Shown piece after piece: positions 42,269 to 52,127 of a DNA stretch of 64,000 bases (the first letter of the stretch is position 1; each line of letters starts with the position of its first letter). The notes below the pieces were generated by a model. It was not told the origin of the DNA and made no database searches. It saw nothing but the letters and a program-made list of their open reading frames with translations. The translations under genes were made by a program, and so were the position numbers. The stretch is from Dermacentor variabilis. Taxonomy: Eukaryota; Arthropoda; Arachnida; Ixodida; Ixodidae. The stretch lies in NCBI RefSeq assembly GCF_050947875.1, contig NC_134571.1, positions 263,001-327,000 on the forward strand, read 5' to 3'.

Positions 42269-43102
42269 TATTTGGATCGCACCGCTGGTACGAGTTGTTG
42301 TGGTCGCACCGCTGGTGCGATCGGTTGCGAACTCGGCGCTGACGCCCGTGGTTGTACCTGGGTCGCAAGCCCCAAGGGTAGCGTTGGCCTGGCGGCCTGG
42401 GGTACAACTGGAAGCATCCGAAGGTCCCGGCAAAGCATGAGTCGACTGGTAACAATAAAACAACTTGTTTATTTTAACATCGCAAAGAGTTGGCGGTCAG
42501 GTTGACCGAAGTAGAGAGACGGGAGAGCACTTTACTCAACAGAAGAAATCGGAGCCCTCCTTTTGGCGTCCGGGGGCAGCTGTTTTTATACTCTCGCAGT
42601 TGAGGGCAAGAAGGAACCCCTCAATAGACGAGCACGTGATTGTACAATGGGCTAAGGTGACGCACACTGTCGTAGCGCCGCCGGTCGGGCACAAAGACTG
42701 GGAGGAGAAGGTAACTTCGGCTCTCGTAGCGCCTCTGGTCGGGCACAATGACTGGAAGGAGAAGGTAACCTCGGCTCTCGTAGCGCCTCTGGTCAGGCAC
42801 AATGACTGGAAGGAGAAGGTGACTCCCTGCTCTCGTAGCGCCTCTGGTCGGGCACAATGACTGAGAGGAGAAGGTGACCCCCTGCTGTCGCATCGCCGCC
42901 GGTCGGGCACAATGGCACATACACTCACACACGCACATGAAGACACGTGGCATCGGAACATGCCTGGAAACGCCTGGAAACGCCTGGAAACGCCTGGAAA
43001 CGCCTGGCGGGGAGCGTAGCGGCGACGCCGAACGGGCCAAAATGTCTGCCGCTTTGTTGCAATCGCGCCGGCTAAACCGCGCGTCGTAGGCGAAACATAA
43101 CA
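42269..43102 (-). repeat. Gmr1-like LTR2 (middle), mosaic of LTR3 and LTR1
   Basis: 834 bases. The left part carries LTR3 variants: first bases TATTTGGATCGC, T at 42503, and the extra GA near 42515. The right part carries LTR1 variants: G at 42812 and four 10-bp repeats. It serves as 5' LTR of the left unit and 3' LTR of the right unit. Confidence 0.92.
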
Positions 43103-43586
43103 GACCGCCCCGCCGGGGGAAGGAGATCCCGATGGACAGGGGACTGCATCCGCTGTCCGGAGGGATGTCGCTCGATGATGCTCATAACCGAAGTCGGGCG
43201 TCCCTCGACGTTTCTTGAGCGCAGCGCACAGAGAAGGCCTCGTTCTCTCGTTCAGGTTCGCACAGGACACTGCAAAGTGACTTCGGGAGAGTTCACATTT
43301 TTGTTCTCGTTCCCGGCAAGCGTTAGAACTACGCTGAAACTCAACCGCTCAGTCAGCAAGCACGGCACAACCCTCACTAAGCCCTGCCAGGCTCTTTCCC
43401 TTTTTATACCACTGCCTAGTTCCTTACAGTAGTCCAGCATCACTCAGAACGCGTCCACAAATTGGAAAATTGCACTAGAAAGCATATCATCACTTTGAAA
43501 CACTAAACAAAAGCAATATGTTAAAAAAAATCCTGCCTCAGGAAGAAAAACATCAGTAACAAACAATTTTGAGGCTGATTCCTACG

Positions 43587-46436
43587 TTAGGGGCTTCGAC
43601 TTAAGCCATCGGCGTTACCGTTGAGACTCCCCTTTTTGTAACGCACCTCAAAGGAATATTGTTGCAAAGCGAGGCTCCAGCGCAGGAGGCGGCCATTTTT
43701 GGGAGAGATGGTCTGCAGCCATTGGAGAGGGCAGTGATCCGTCTCAATGATAAACCTCGAGCCGGCTAGATAGCATGACAATTTCTGAACGGCCCACACG
43801 AGACATGCACACTCTTTCTCGGTGGCGCTATACGCCTGCTCACGACTGGTCAGCTTACGACTAGCATACAGGACGGGGTGTTCTACTTCTCCATTCTCCC
43901 GTTGGCACAGTACAACGCCCATGCCTCGCTCACTAGCATCGCACTGAACAACGAACCCTTTTGTATAGTCTGGCGATCGTAGCACAGGCTGGCTTGTTAG
44001 GGCACTCTTTAGGGCGCTAAAAGCTCTTTCCTTTGTCTCGTCCCAGACGACTGTTTGAGGCTCTGTCTTTCTTAGAGCATCCGTCAGGGGAGCCGCGATA
44101 TCAGAGTACCTGGGGATGTACCTCTGATAGTAGCCGGCGACACCTAAGAACGACCGAATATCGGTCTTCGTCCGCGGTTGCGGAAAGTCTCGCACTGCGG
44201 CCACTTTTATTTCAGAGGGGCGGCGATGACCCTGACCAATCACGTGACCGAGGTAGACAACCTCGGCCTGTGCTAACTGGCACTTAGGAGCCTTTACTGT
44301 CAAGCCCGCTTCGCGCAGGCGGGTTAGCACTGCCCGCAAGTGTGCCATATGCTCAGACCAGGATGCGGAGAATATCGCTACGTCGTCTAGATACGGTAAA
44401 GCGAATTCTTGCTGTCCCCGCAACACTTTATCCATGAGGCTTGAAAAACAGTATGGCGCGTTCTTCAAACCAAAACTCAATACTTTAGGACGGAATGTTC
44501 CCATTGGTGAAATGAACGCCGCATACCTACTAGCCTCTTCTGTAAGTGGAACCTGCCAATAACCCCTGACAAGATCTAGGGTGGAAATAAACTGAGCGCT
44601 ACTAACTTTCTCAAGGCGCTCCTCGATGTTAGGGATCGGATAAATTTGATCCTTAGTGATGGAATTAAGCCTGCGGTAGTCGACGCAAGGACGAGGTTCC
44701 TTGCCCGGTACCTCAACTAAAATCAAAGGGGAGGTATAATCACTCTCACCTGCCTCAATAACACCGAGCTGTAGCATTTTCTTTACCTCAGCCTCCATAA
44801 TATCGTTCTGGCGGGGTGACACCCGATACGCCTTGGATCGTACTGGCTCTGGGGAGGTAAGTTCTATATCATGAGTAAGTACAGAAGTCCTACCAGGCCT
44901 CTCAGAGAACAGACCTTGAAACTCTTGTAATAGCTGGTGTAGTTCGGTTTTCTGCTCACGTGACAGCGATGCTCCACTGACTAAGTCACTAATGACTTGA
45001 CCGGTGTCTTCCCTGTTCGTCACTGAGCCTAGTCCCGGAAGCTCGACCGGAAGCTCTTCAGGAACGTTTACCATCATGCACACCACTGCTTCCCTTTGTC
45101 TATAAGGTTTGAGCAGATTACAGTGGTAAACTTGCTGTGCTTTCCGCTTTCCTGGCAGACTTACCACGTAGTTAACGTCCGACAGTTTCTGAACAATTCG
45201 TGCTGGGCCCTCCCACTGCACGTCTAGTTTGTTGTTTAGCGATGTGCGCAATATCATGACCTCATCGCCCACCTCAAAACGACGGGCCCTGGCGGTCCGA
45301 TCATAATAAACCTTGGCCCTCTGCTGGGCCTTTGCCATTGCTTCACCTGACAACTCCTGTGCCCTTCTTAAGCGTTCGAGGAGCTTAAGCACGTACTCCA
45401 CCACGACTGGGTCGTCGCCCCTGCCTTCCCACGATTCTCGAAGCATGCGAAGCGGAGACCGAAGCGAGCGACCGTACACCAGCTCGGCTGGCGAAAACCC
45501 CGTAGCTGCATGCGGCGCGGTCCTTAATGCAAACATCACCCCAGGCAGACACAGCTCCCAGTCAGTTCGATGTTCAAAACACAATGCTCTCAACACGCGC
45601 TTCATGACGGAGTGGAGCTTCTCAACGGAATTCGACTGTGGGTGGTACACTGAGCTGTGTAGCAGCTTTACCCCACACCTTTCGAGAAAAGTTGTCGTCA
45701 AAGCGCTAGTAAACACTGTGCCCTGATCTGATTGGATTTCTGCAGGAAAACCAACTCGCGCAAATATGGACAGTAGTGCATTGACTATCTCAACTGAGCT
45801 GAGTTCTTTAAGCGGCACTGCTTCAGGGAACTTTGTCGCTGGCCAGATCACTGTCAAAATGTGTCTGTACCCCGTGGCTGTTACCGGCAGAGGTCCCACT
45901 GTATCAATAACGAGCCGTCTAAAAGGCTCCGTAATGATAGGTACCAATTTCAACGGCGCCCTTGATTTGTCCCCTGGTTTGCCCACCCGCTGACAAGTGT
46001 CACATGTCCTCACGAAATGGTCTGCGTCCCGAAAACACCCTGGCCAATAGTACTCTTGCAAGAGACGGTCCTTAGTTTTCTTAACTCCTAGGTGTCCGGA
46101 CCACGAACCCCCGTGCGTCAAGCGCAACAGATCCTGACGATAGCATTGAGGCACGATCAGCTGATCGAACTCCACTCCTCTGCGGTCTAGATACTTCCGG
46201 TACAGGACTCCACCTCTTTCCACAAAACGCGCATTTTTCCTGGCGATACCTTCCTTGACATTGCAGCGCACGTTTTCCAGGCTGCCATCCTTCTTTTGCT
46301 CGGCTATCAAAGCCGACCGGCTGACTTTTAGCAACCTATCAAGTCCGTCTGACGTAGGCGCGATGAGCAAATCTGTAGATAGCTCTTCTAACTTTCCCTT
46401 ATCGGGCATTTCCTCTCCAGTATCTGGCGCCTTCAA
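43587..46436 (-). CDS. Gmr1-like pol, copy 2: integrase-reverse transcriptase-RNase H
   Basis: Same 949-residue product as the frame at 37482-40331, shifted by 6105 bases, with every catalytic motif kept (D178, D237, E272; YLDD 682-685; D833, D900). No difference is seen in the translation. This unit ends in LTR2 on the 3' side. Confidence 0.93.
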   Translation of the reverse strand: MKAPDTGEEMPDKGKLEELSTDLLIAPTSDGLDRLLKVSRSALIAEQKKDGSLENVRCNVKEGIARKNARFVERGGVLYRKYLDRRGVEFDQLIVPQCYRQDLLRLTHGGSWSGHLGVKKTKDRLLQEYYWPGCFRDADHFVRTCDTCQRVGKPGDKSRAPLKLVPIITEPFRRLVIDTVGPLPVTATGYRHILTVIWPATKFPEAVPLKELSSVEIVNALLSIFARVGFPAEIQSDQGTVFTSALTTTFLERCGVKLLHSSVYHPQSNSVEKLHSVMKRVLRALCFEHRTDWELCLPGVMFALRTAPHAATGFSPAELVYGRSLRSPLRMLRESWEGRGDDPVVVEYVLKLLERLRRAQELSGEAMAKAQQRAKVYYDRTARARRFEVGDEVMILRTSLNNKLDVQWEGPARIVQKLSDVNYVVSLPGKRKAQQVYHCNLLKPYRQREAVVCMMVNVPEELPVELPGLGSVTNREDTGQVISDLVSGASLSREQKTELHQLLQEFQGLFSERPGRTSVLTHDIELTSPEPVRSKAYRVSPRQNDIMEAEVKKMLQLGVIEAGESDYTSPLILVEVPGKEPRPCVDYRRLNSITKDQIYPIPNIEERLEKVSSAQFISTLDLVRGYWQVPLTEEASRYAAFISPMGTFRPKVLSFGLKNAPYCFSSLMDKVLRGQQEFALPYLDDVAIFSASWSEHMAHLRAVLTRLREAGLTVKAPKCQLAQAEVVYLGHVIGQGHRRPSEIKVAAVRDFPQPRTKTDIRSFLGVAGYYQRYIPRYSDIAAPLTDALRKTEPQTVVWDETKERAFSALKSALTSQPVLRSPDYTKGFVVQCDASERGMGVVLCQRENGEVEHPVLYASRKLTSREQAYSATEKECACLVWAVQKLSCYLAGSRFIIETDHCPLQWLQTISPKNGRLLRWSLALQQYSFEVRYKKGSLNGNADGLSRSP

Positions 46437-48058
46437 CGTACAGACTCAATTTTATTCAGTTCGGGCGTGCTCTGAATATCAGCTTGCTGCGCCTCTGACC
46501 CTTTTTCGTTGTTTGATAACGTCGGCCCCGCAACTACCGCCTTTGCAGCGAGCTCCCGAACCTTCGACCTGGTTAAGGCCTGAACACTAGCTTCACCAAA
46601 CAAAAGCCCCTTCTCGCGCAGGAGGTGATCGGACCTGTTTGAAAATAGGTACGGGTACTGAGGTGGCAGCATAGATGACACTGCGGCCTCCGTCTCAAGC
46701 GCTCCGAAAGGTCCTTCAATAAGCACTTTTGCTACCGGCAGACACACGCTATGAGCTTCCACGGCTTGCTTGATCCATGCGCACTCGCCCGTGAACATAT
46801 GGGGTTCTACATAAGACGGGTGAACTACATCCATCGTAGCTGCGGAATCTCGAAGCACTCGGCACTCTTTCCCGTTCACGAGGAGGTCTCGCATGTAAGG
46901 CTCGAGAAGCTTCATGTTCTCGTCAGTGCTGCATAATGACAAAAACACAACTTTTGGTGTTGTTTCCGGACACTGCGCCGAAAAGTGACCCGGCTTCTGG
47001 CACGTATAACAAACGCGCGCTTGCCTCATCTCGAACCGCTTTCTGCGTTCGGCTTCGGCTGCCGCCGTCTCCTTAGGTTCGGTCGCACTGCTTCCACTCG
47101 CATCCGCACTACGCGTGTTCCCCTTTGCTCTCATGGGTGTGAACTTCGGCCTTTCAAACTTCGAGCCAAATTCACCCTTTTGACCGTCTTTAGCTCCGCG
47201 AGCCCGACGCGTCACAAACTCCTCGGCTAGCTCAGCGGCTTTAGCCACCGTACAAACGTCTGGCCTATCCAAGACCCAGTATCGCACGTTCTCCGGTAAC
47301 CGACTATAAAACTGTTCTAGCCCGAAGCACTGCAGAACTTTATCGTGGTCACCAAACGCTTTCTCTTCTTTGAGCCACTCCTGCATGTTTGACATAAGCC
47401 TATACGCAAACTCTGTATATGACTCACTTTTGCCTTTCTCATTTTCCCGAAACTTCCGACGGAACGCCTCCGCAGACAGCCGGTACTTTTTTAGAAGACT
47501 CGATTTCACTGTGTCGAAATCCTCTGCCTCCTCTCTATCCAAGCGAGCGACTACGTCGGCCGCCTCGCCGGGTAACAAAGTGAGCAAGCGCTGTGGCCAC
47601 GTTTCCCGAGAGAACCCCTGCTTCTCGCACGTTCGCTCAAAGTTAACCAGGAACAAACCAATGTCCTCTCCAAGCTTAAACGGCCGCATCAGGTCAGTCA
47701 TTTTGAACAATACGCGTTCTCCTGCACCGTGTGCCTGACTTCCATTACGAGCGCGTTCCATCTCTACCTCAAGACGCTTCATTTCCAAAGCGTGTTGACG
47801 GTCACGCTCTTGTTTTTCTTTTTGTTCTTTAAGTTCGCGCTCTTCTTTTTCTTTCTGTTCTTTAAGTTCGCGCTCCTGTCTTTTTGCAGTCTCCCTTTCC
47901 TCAATGGTCTCAAGGCATTCCGACAGCTCGTCATCCTCAGCTTCTAACTCAAGAATAGCCTTTAGCAGTTCTGGTTTTCTGTGTTTGTCCGAGACATCCA
48001 GACCCAACTCTCTTGCAAGCTCCAACAATTTCGGTTTGCGCAACGACTTCAAATCCAT
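46433..48058 (-). CDS. Gmr1-like gag-protease, copy 2
   Basis: Same 541-residue product as at 40328-41953 (SAP-like start, coiled coil, SCAN-like capsid part, CCHC knuckle, DSA protease motif). Its promoter would be LTR3. The sequence between LTR3 and the ATG (48059-48373) should contain the primer binding site, but no TGG-starting site complementary to a tRNA 3' end is found next to the LTR. Confidence 0.9.
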   Translation of the reverse strand: MDLKSLRKPKLLELARELGLDVSDKHRKPELLKAILELEAEDDELSECLETIEERETAKRQERELKEQKEKEERELKEQKEKQERDRQHALEMKRLEVEMERARNGSQAHGAGERVLFKMTDLMRPFKLGEDIGLFLVNFERTCEKQGFSRETWPQRLLTLLPGEAADVVARLDREEAEDFDTVKSSLLKKYRLSAEAFRRKFRENEKGKSESYTEFAYRLMSNMQEWLKEEKAFGDHDKVLQCFGLEQFYSRLPENVRYWVLDRPDVCTVAKAAELAEEFVTRRARGAKDGQKGEFGSKFERPKFTPMRAKGNTRSADASGSSATEPKETAAAEAERRKRFEMRQARVCYTCQKPGHFSAQCPETTPKVVFLSLCSTDENMKLLEPYMRDLLVNGKECRVLRDSAATMDVVHPSYVEPHMFTGECAWIKQAVEAHSVCLPVAKVLIEGPFGALETEAAVSSMLPPQYPYLFSNRSDHLLREKGLLFGEASVQALTRSKVRELAAKAVVAGPTLSNNEKGSEAQQADIQSTPELNKIESVR

Positions 48059-48373
48059 GGCTGCTCTGAATGCTGCTTTCTCTACTGCCTAATATTGTCT
48101 TGCCGCAAACTAACCCGGCAGCAACGACAACCACAATTACCAGCTCTGTTTCTGACACTAACAAAAGCCTGGCAAAGCTCAGAAGAAGAAAGTCCCGCAC
48201 TCACCAAACCTCGCAGCCAAGAGTCCAGCGCAGTCGTTCCGCTGCAGGCAACCAGTCATCACACAGGGCTCGTTGCACTGCTCCCGGATCGTCGTTGAGC
48301 TGCTCAGCATACAGTCAACTGCATCTCTTCGCTGCTGGCCTCCGTTGTCGCGATCTCACCGCTGGCAGACAGT

Positions 48374-49187
48374 TATTTGGATCGCACCGCTGGTACGAGT
48401 TGTTGTGGTCGCACCGCTGGTGCGATCGGTTGCGAACTCGGCGCTGACGCCCGTGGTTGTACCTGGGTCGCAAGCCCCAAGGGTAGCGTTGGCCTGGCGG
48501 CCTGGGGTACAACTGGAAGCATCCGAAGGTCCCGGCAAAGCATGAGTCGACTGGTAACAATAAAACAACTTGTTTATTTTAACATCGCAAAGAGTTGGCG
48601 GTCAGGTTGACCGAAGTAGAGAGACGGGAGAGCACTTTACTCAACAGAAGAAATCGGAGCCCTCCTTTTGGCGTCCGGGGGCAGCTGTTTTTATACTCTC
48701 GCAGTTGAGGGCAAGAAGGAACCCCTCAATAGACGAGCACGTGATTGTACAATGGGCTAAGGTGACGCACACTGTCGTAGCGCCGCCGGTCGGGCACAAA
48801 GACTGGGAGGAGAAGGTAACTTCGGCTCTCGTAGCGCCTCTGGTCGGGCACAATGACTGGAAGGAGAAGGTAACCTCGGCTCTCGTAGCGCCTCTGGTCA
48901 GGCACAATGACTGGAACGAGAAGGTGACTCCCTGCTCTCGTAGCGCCTCTGGTCGGGCACAATGACTGAGAGGAGAAGGTGACCCCCTGCTGTCGCATCG
49001 CCGCCGGTCGGGCACAATGGCACATACACTCACACACGCACATGAAGACACGTGGCATCGGAACATGCCTGGAAACGCCTGGAAACGCCTGGCGGGGAGC
49101 GTAGCGGCGACGCCGAACGGGCCAAAATGTCTGCCGCTTTGTTGCAATCGCGCCGGCTAAACCGCGCGTCGTAGGCGAAACATAACA
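48374..49187 (-). repeat. Gmr1-like LTR3
   Basis: 814 bases, shorter than the others because it has two instead of four GGAAACGCCT units. It has a private C at 48917. It is the 5' LTR of the right-hand unit. Confidence 0.9.
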
Positions 49188-49471
49188 ATCTCAATAGATG
49201 GGCATCTGCTGCCCATTGTAGAAAATGTGACGCGAAGGCACCATGCTTCCCGCTCTTAAAACAAACTTGTTTTCTATCGCCACAGGAATGATTACGAGGG
49301 AAATTGTGGAAGCAGCTGAGATAGGCAGAGCAGGTGACGAGTGCGTTAGCACGCCGTCTATACTTTTATCAAGGAAAGAGCTTGAATTTTTGGGCATAGT
49401 AGTCACATGACTTTTCCTCCTTCCCTTCAGTGTGTCTATTGCAGTGGCGTCCCAGTGAGTGTGTGTGTGTG

Positions 49472-49543
<72 letters not shown>

Positions 49544-49639
49544 TCACCGGCTGCAATAAATCAATTGTTGAAAGTTAACGTTCGTCCTGTGTTCCCGCTT
49601 GTGCCTGTGTCATTCTTGCGCTATGTATCCCAGTCTGTA
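49188..49639 (-). mobile_element. Penelope-like element, inverted part
   Basis: On the minus strand this repeats the PLE start at 34980-35430: GGGATACATAGCGCAAGAA, CTTTCAACAATTGATTTATT, the TA/CA tract and [15 protein letters not shown]. Identity is about 90 percent by eye. It is joined tail to tail to the forward part through the later LTR-element insertion. The first four bases are the ATCT duplication. Confidence 0.85.
49457..49540. repeat. GT then TA microsatellite in the inverted PLE part
   Basis: Counterpart of 35085-35148. Confidence 0.9.
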
Positions 49640-49909
49640 GGTATCGCTAGCGTAGATGAGTTGGCAGAGCGGAGCGCTATATGTCGTCTGCTACCAAGAG
49701 CTCGCACGATGCTCGCGGAAGGAACGCACTGCCAGCACTTCCTAAGTAGCGAGCGCGACAAAACCGTGAACTGGTTCTTAGGGACACCTTTGCTAGCCGA
49801 CTATATCAATTTTCTTTCTTTTTTCGCCCTTCGTCATCGGCTCGGACATGACTCACTCGCCGCCGCGCTGCCGCTATTCCTGCGATCTGCCCCACGGCGC
49901 GTCGCGTGA
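49640..49909 (+). CDS. open frame at the PLE insertion site, tentative host exon
   Basis: With the PLE and one copy of GGTATCGCTAGC ignored, the sequence after the acceptor at 34932 continues into this frame: GIASVDELAERSAICRLLP, then SSERDKTVNWFLGTPLLAD, to TGA at 49909, about 92 codons. In the phase needed to follow the tentative exon at 34625-34811 there is an early stop instead, so the two may not belong together. No family recognised. Confidence 0.25.
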   Translation, partial: GIASVDELAERSAICRLLPRARTMLAEGTHCQHFLSSERDKTVNWFLGTPLLADYINFLSFFALRHRLGHDSLAAALPLFLRSAPRRVA

Positions 49910-50990
49910 TAGAAGCAATGGAACTTGAAATCGAACATAACGGTATACGGGACCTGCATTGCCTGCGCGAAGTAAAATCGAAGAGTGTGGTGCTGACGGT
50001 GCGCGCTGGGCCGTGAAGTTGAGGAACAAAGTGCGGCACTCCCGAACTAGAGAAAAAAAGGCAGCCAAATAAGAGATCTCCACAATACCTTCCCGTCCTG
50101 ATTTTATAGCTTTATCAGCCGAACGAAGGAAGCGCTGAACCAGCCTAGATTGAACCCTTCTGACTGCTGAACGGCGATTTGCAAGCTATTCACGCTGGCG
50201 ATAGCACTGGGAATTCGATCTCACCATGCAAATATATCCTTGACATTGGCTTTGAAGCTGAGGTCACGGGAAAGCTGACCCAGCCATTTAACCGGCCAAC
50301 ACAATAATTGCGAGAGCAACTTTGTGAACAGCGTCGGCAGCAGAGATCCAGGCCATTCCGATTAATGATTCGCGTCCGACTGACCTCTGGAAGCTGCAGG
50401 CCGGTGGCGATGAACCGCAGCGCGCAATACTCCTTCCTCCGCGTGGAATGGCCACTCGTACGCTTGCACCCGAGTCTCCTCCATTTGATAGCGTAGCCTG
50501 CAAAAGGTCTACTTAGAAAGCCAGCAAGGGCGGTGCAAATAATTATCCGTCACTTCTTCGAACGCGTATCGCACTCCCAGCCGTGGTCGACACCGAAAGA
50601 GCAACGCCAAGCAGACGACGAAGGCAAGTAATAGCCTCCGAAGCAACCAAGGCACGCGCGCGCGACGCCCGCGTGTCTCCGGGGTCGCGCGACCGGCGCG
50701 CGCGGCCAGGGTCACAAGTCAACAGCCAAGCCACAGCAACGGAACCCAAAGCGGACTACCCCTGCGCCGGTTCCTACGACTGGTTCGCTTTCAAGATGAT
50801 TGACAGATGCGTGACGTATTCAAAAATTGCGATACCGCCCCGCTGCCTGTGACGACCTGGGACGTAATCAAAATTTCGGCCAATCAGCCAAAGGAACGGT
50901 TCCCCAACCGATTCGTCCCCAGGAGTCGATTCGGTGTGGAGTCATCTGGGGAGCACCGAGTCGCACGAGACGCTGCCTTTAATAAAATTT
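49910..50990. other. CpG-richer intergenic, nothing identified
   Basis: Several overlapping open frames on both strands between 50288 and 50852 follow from the GC content. No motif supports any of them. Confidence 0.4.
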
Positions 50991-51190
50991 TAAGCCGCAT
51001 AGGACCTAGTTTTGTAGTCTCTCACTAGATGGCAGAAACACAAAAACCAGCATTTATTTTCGGTTCTGGTTTTTCAGCGGCGCAATTTCTTTTTTAACCC
51101 GCATAGGATTAAGTTTTATAATCTCCCACCAGATGACAGAAACACAAACCTCATGATTGGCTTTCGGTGCTGGTTTTCCAGTGGTTCTCT
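50991..51190. repeat. 104-bp tandem duplication
   Basis: CCGCATAGGA.. followed by TAGTCTCTCACTAGATG..CAGAAACACAAA and a TTTTCGGTTCTGGTTTT.. end, then repeated with substitutions 104 bases later (GCATAG at 50997 and 51101). Confidence 0.75.
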
Positions 51191-52127
51191 TGAAATATTA
51201 TGTTTTCTATTTTCCTTCCTAAAACATAGCAGTGTCACGTTAATTTCTTAAGTCATCGCATTTATGAAGATTTTATTCATTGGACATCATAACTAGAAGC
51301 TTGCGCATAGCTTTGTGTTATGCAAAAAAAAAAAAAAAGAACTTTCGTGCTTTGCAGCGTGGAACCTGGGAGAACAAGATGGCCATTCTTATTGCGTTAT
51401 TCTGGAAAGTCCGTTTTCTTCGACTTTCGCCTGTCCTTAATGGCACATACTCCGAGCGAATCAGGTCCACCTGGGCTACAATGCCACCCTGTGGCAAATG
51501 CCATACCTATGCAACATTCGTGCGGAACAAAGGTTCCGCTGAGTCGCTGCCCGAACGTTAATGATTTCTAGATATTCATCCAAATAAGAAATGCACCAAC
51601 TAGGAGATGTGCAGCGTGTGGAGTAATAGCTACTGTTAATGTGTTCGCTACAGCCAAGTGGTATGAATCCGTAGGTGTGGCCGTAAAAGAACCATTTGAG
51701 TAAATAAATGTCCCGTGCTGTGTCTGCCCCGGTCGCTACACAGAGAAGCTAGCTAGGCTAGCCGTCAGTATTTAGGATCATCATATGGCGTCGCTCGTTC
51801 GGTGCAGTTGCTTTTAATGCGCAGCATTCTTTGGCGATACCCCAGAAATTTGGTAGCAAAATCGTGGAAAATCGTGACTAACGCCAAAAAACTTGACAAA
51901 TTTCCCATATGAATACATAGGTCTTCATAAAAAAGGTTGGGGGTGGCCAACTTGAAATTGGAAGTGGCATCAGCATAAATTTGGGCGTGATACAGGGATG
52001 GGCCAAGTTGAATCTGGTAGTGATATGGGAGTGGCCCAACCTAATTTGGGGTGAAATGTGCGGGAGTCTTAGTCTCACAGGAGTACCGACCACCGCGGGT
52101 TTGAGCTTAGCGAGCCACAGGGCCGCG
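51191..52127. other. intergenic with degenerate GGCC/TTGG-rich repeats
   Basis: Between about 51935 and 52065 words such as GTGGCCAACTTGAAATTGG, GGGCCAAGTTGAATCTGG and GTGGCCCAACCTAATTTGG recur in diverged form. No gene signal. Confidence 0.4.

Larger units (their letters stand above)
36165..49187 (-). mobile_element. Tandem Gmr1-like Ty3/Gypsy array (LTR-int-LTR-int-LTR)
   Basis: Three LTRs (36165-36997, 42269-43102, 48374-49187) alternate with two internal regions of 5271 bases each that are offset by exactly 6105. All translations of the two internal regions agree, so they are identical or nearly so. Each unit codes, on the minus strand, for gag-protease and for a polyprotein in the order integrase, reverse transcriptase, RNase H. 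That order is typical of the Gmr1-like group and not of ordinary Ty3/Gypsy. The array sits inside the PLE and is flanked by ATCT. Confidence 0.92.

Noticed and set aside
50583..50852. Arg-rich 89-codon frame
   Set aside because: CpG-rich stretch open in several frames; no motif.
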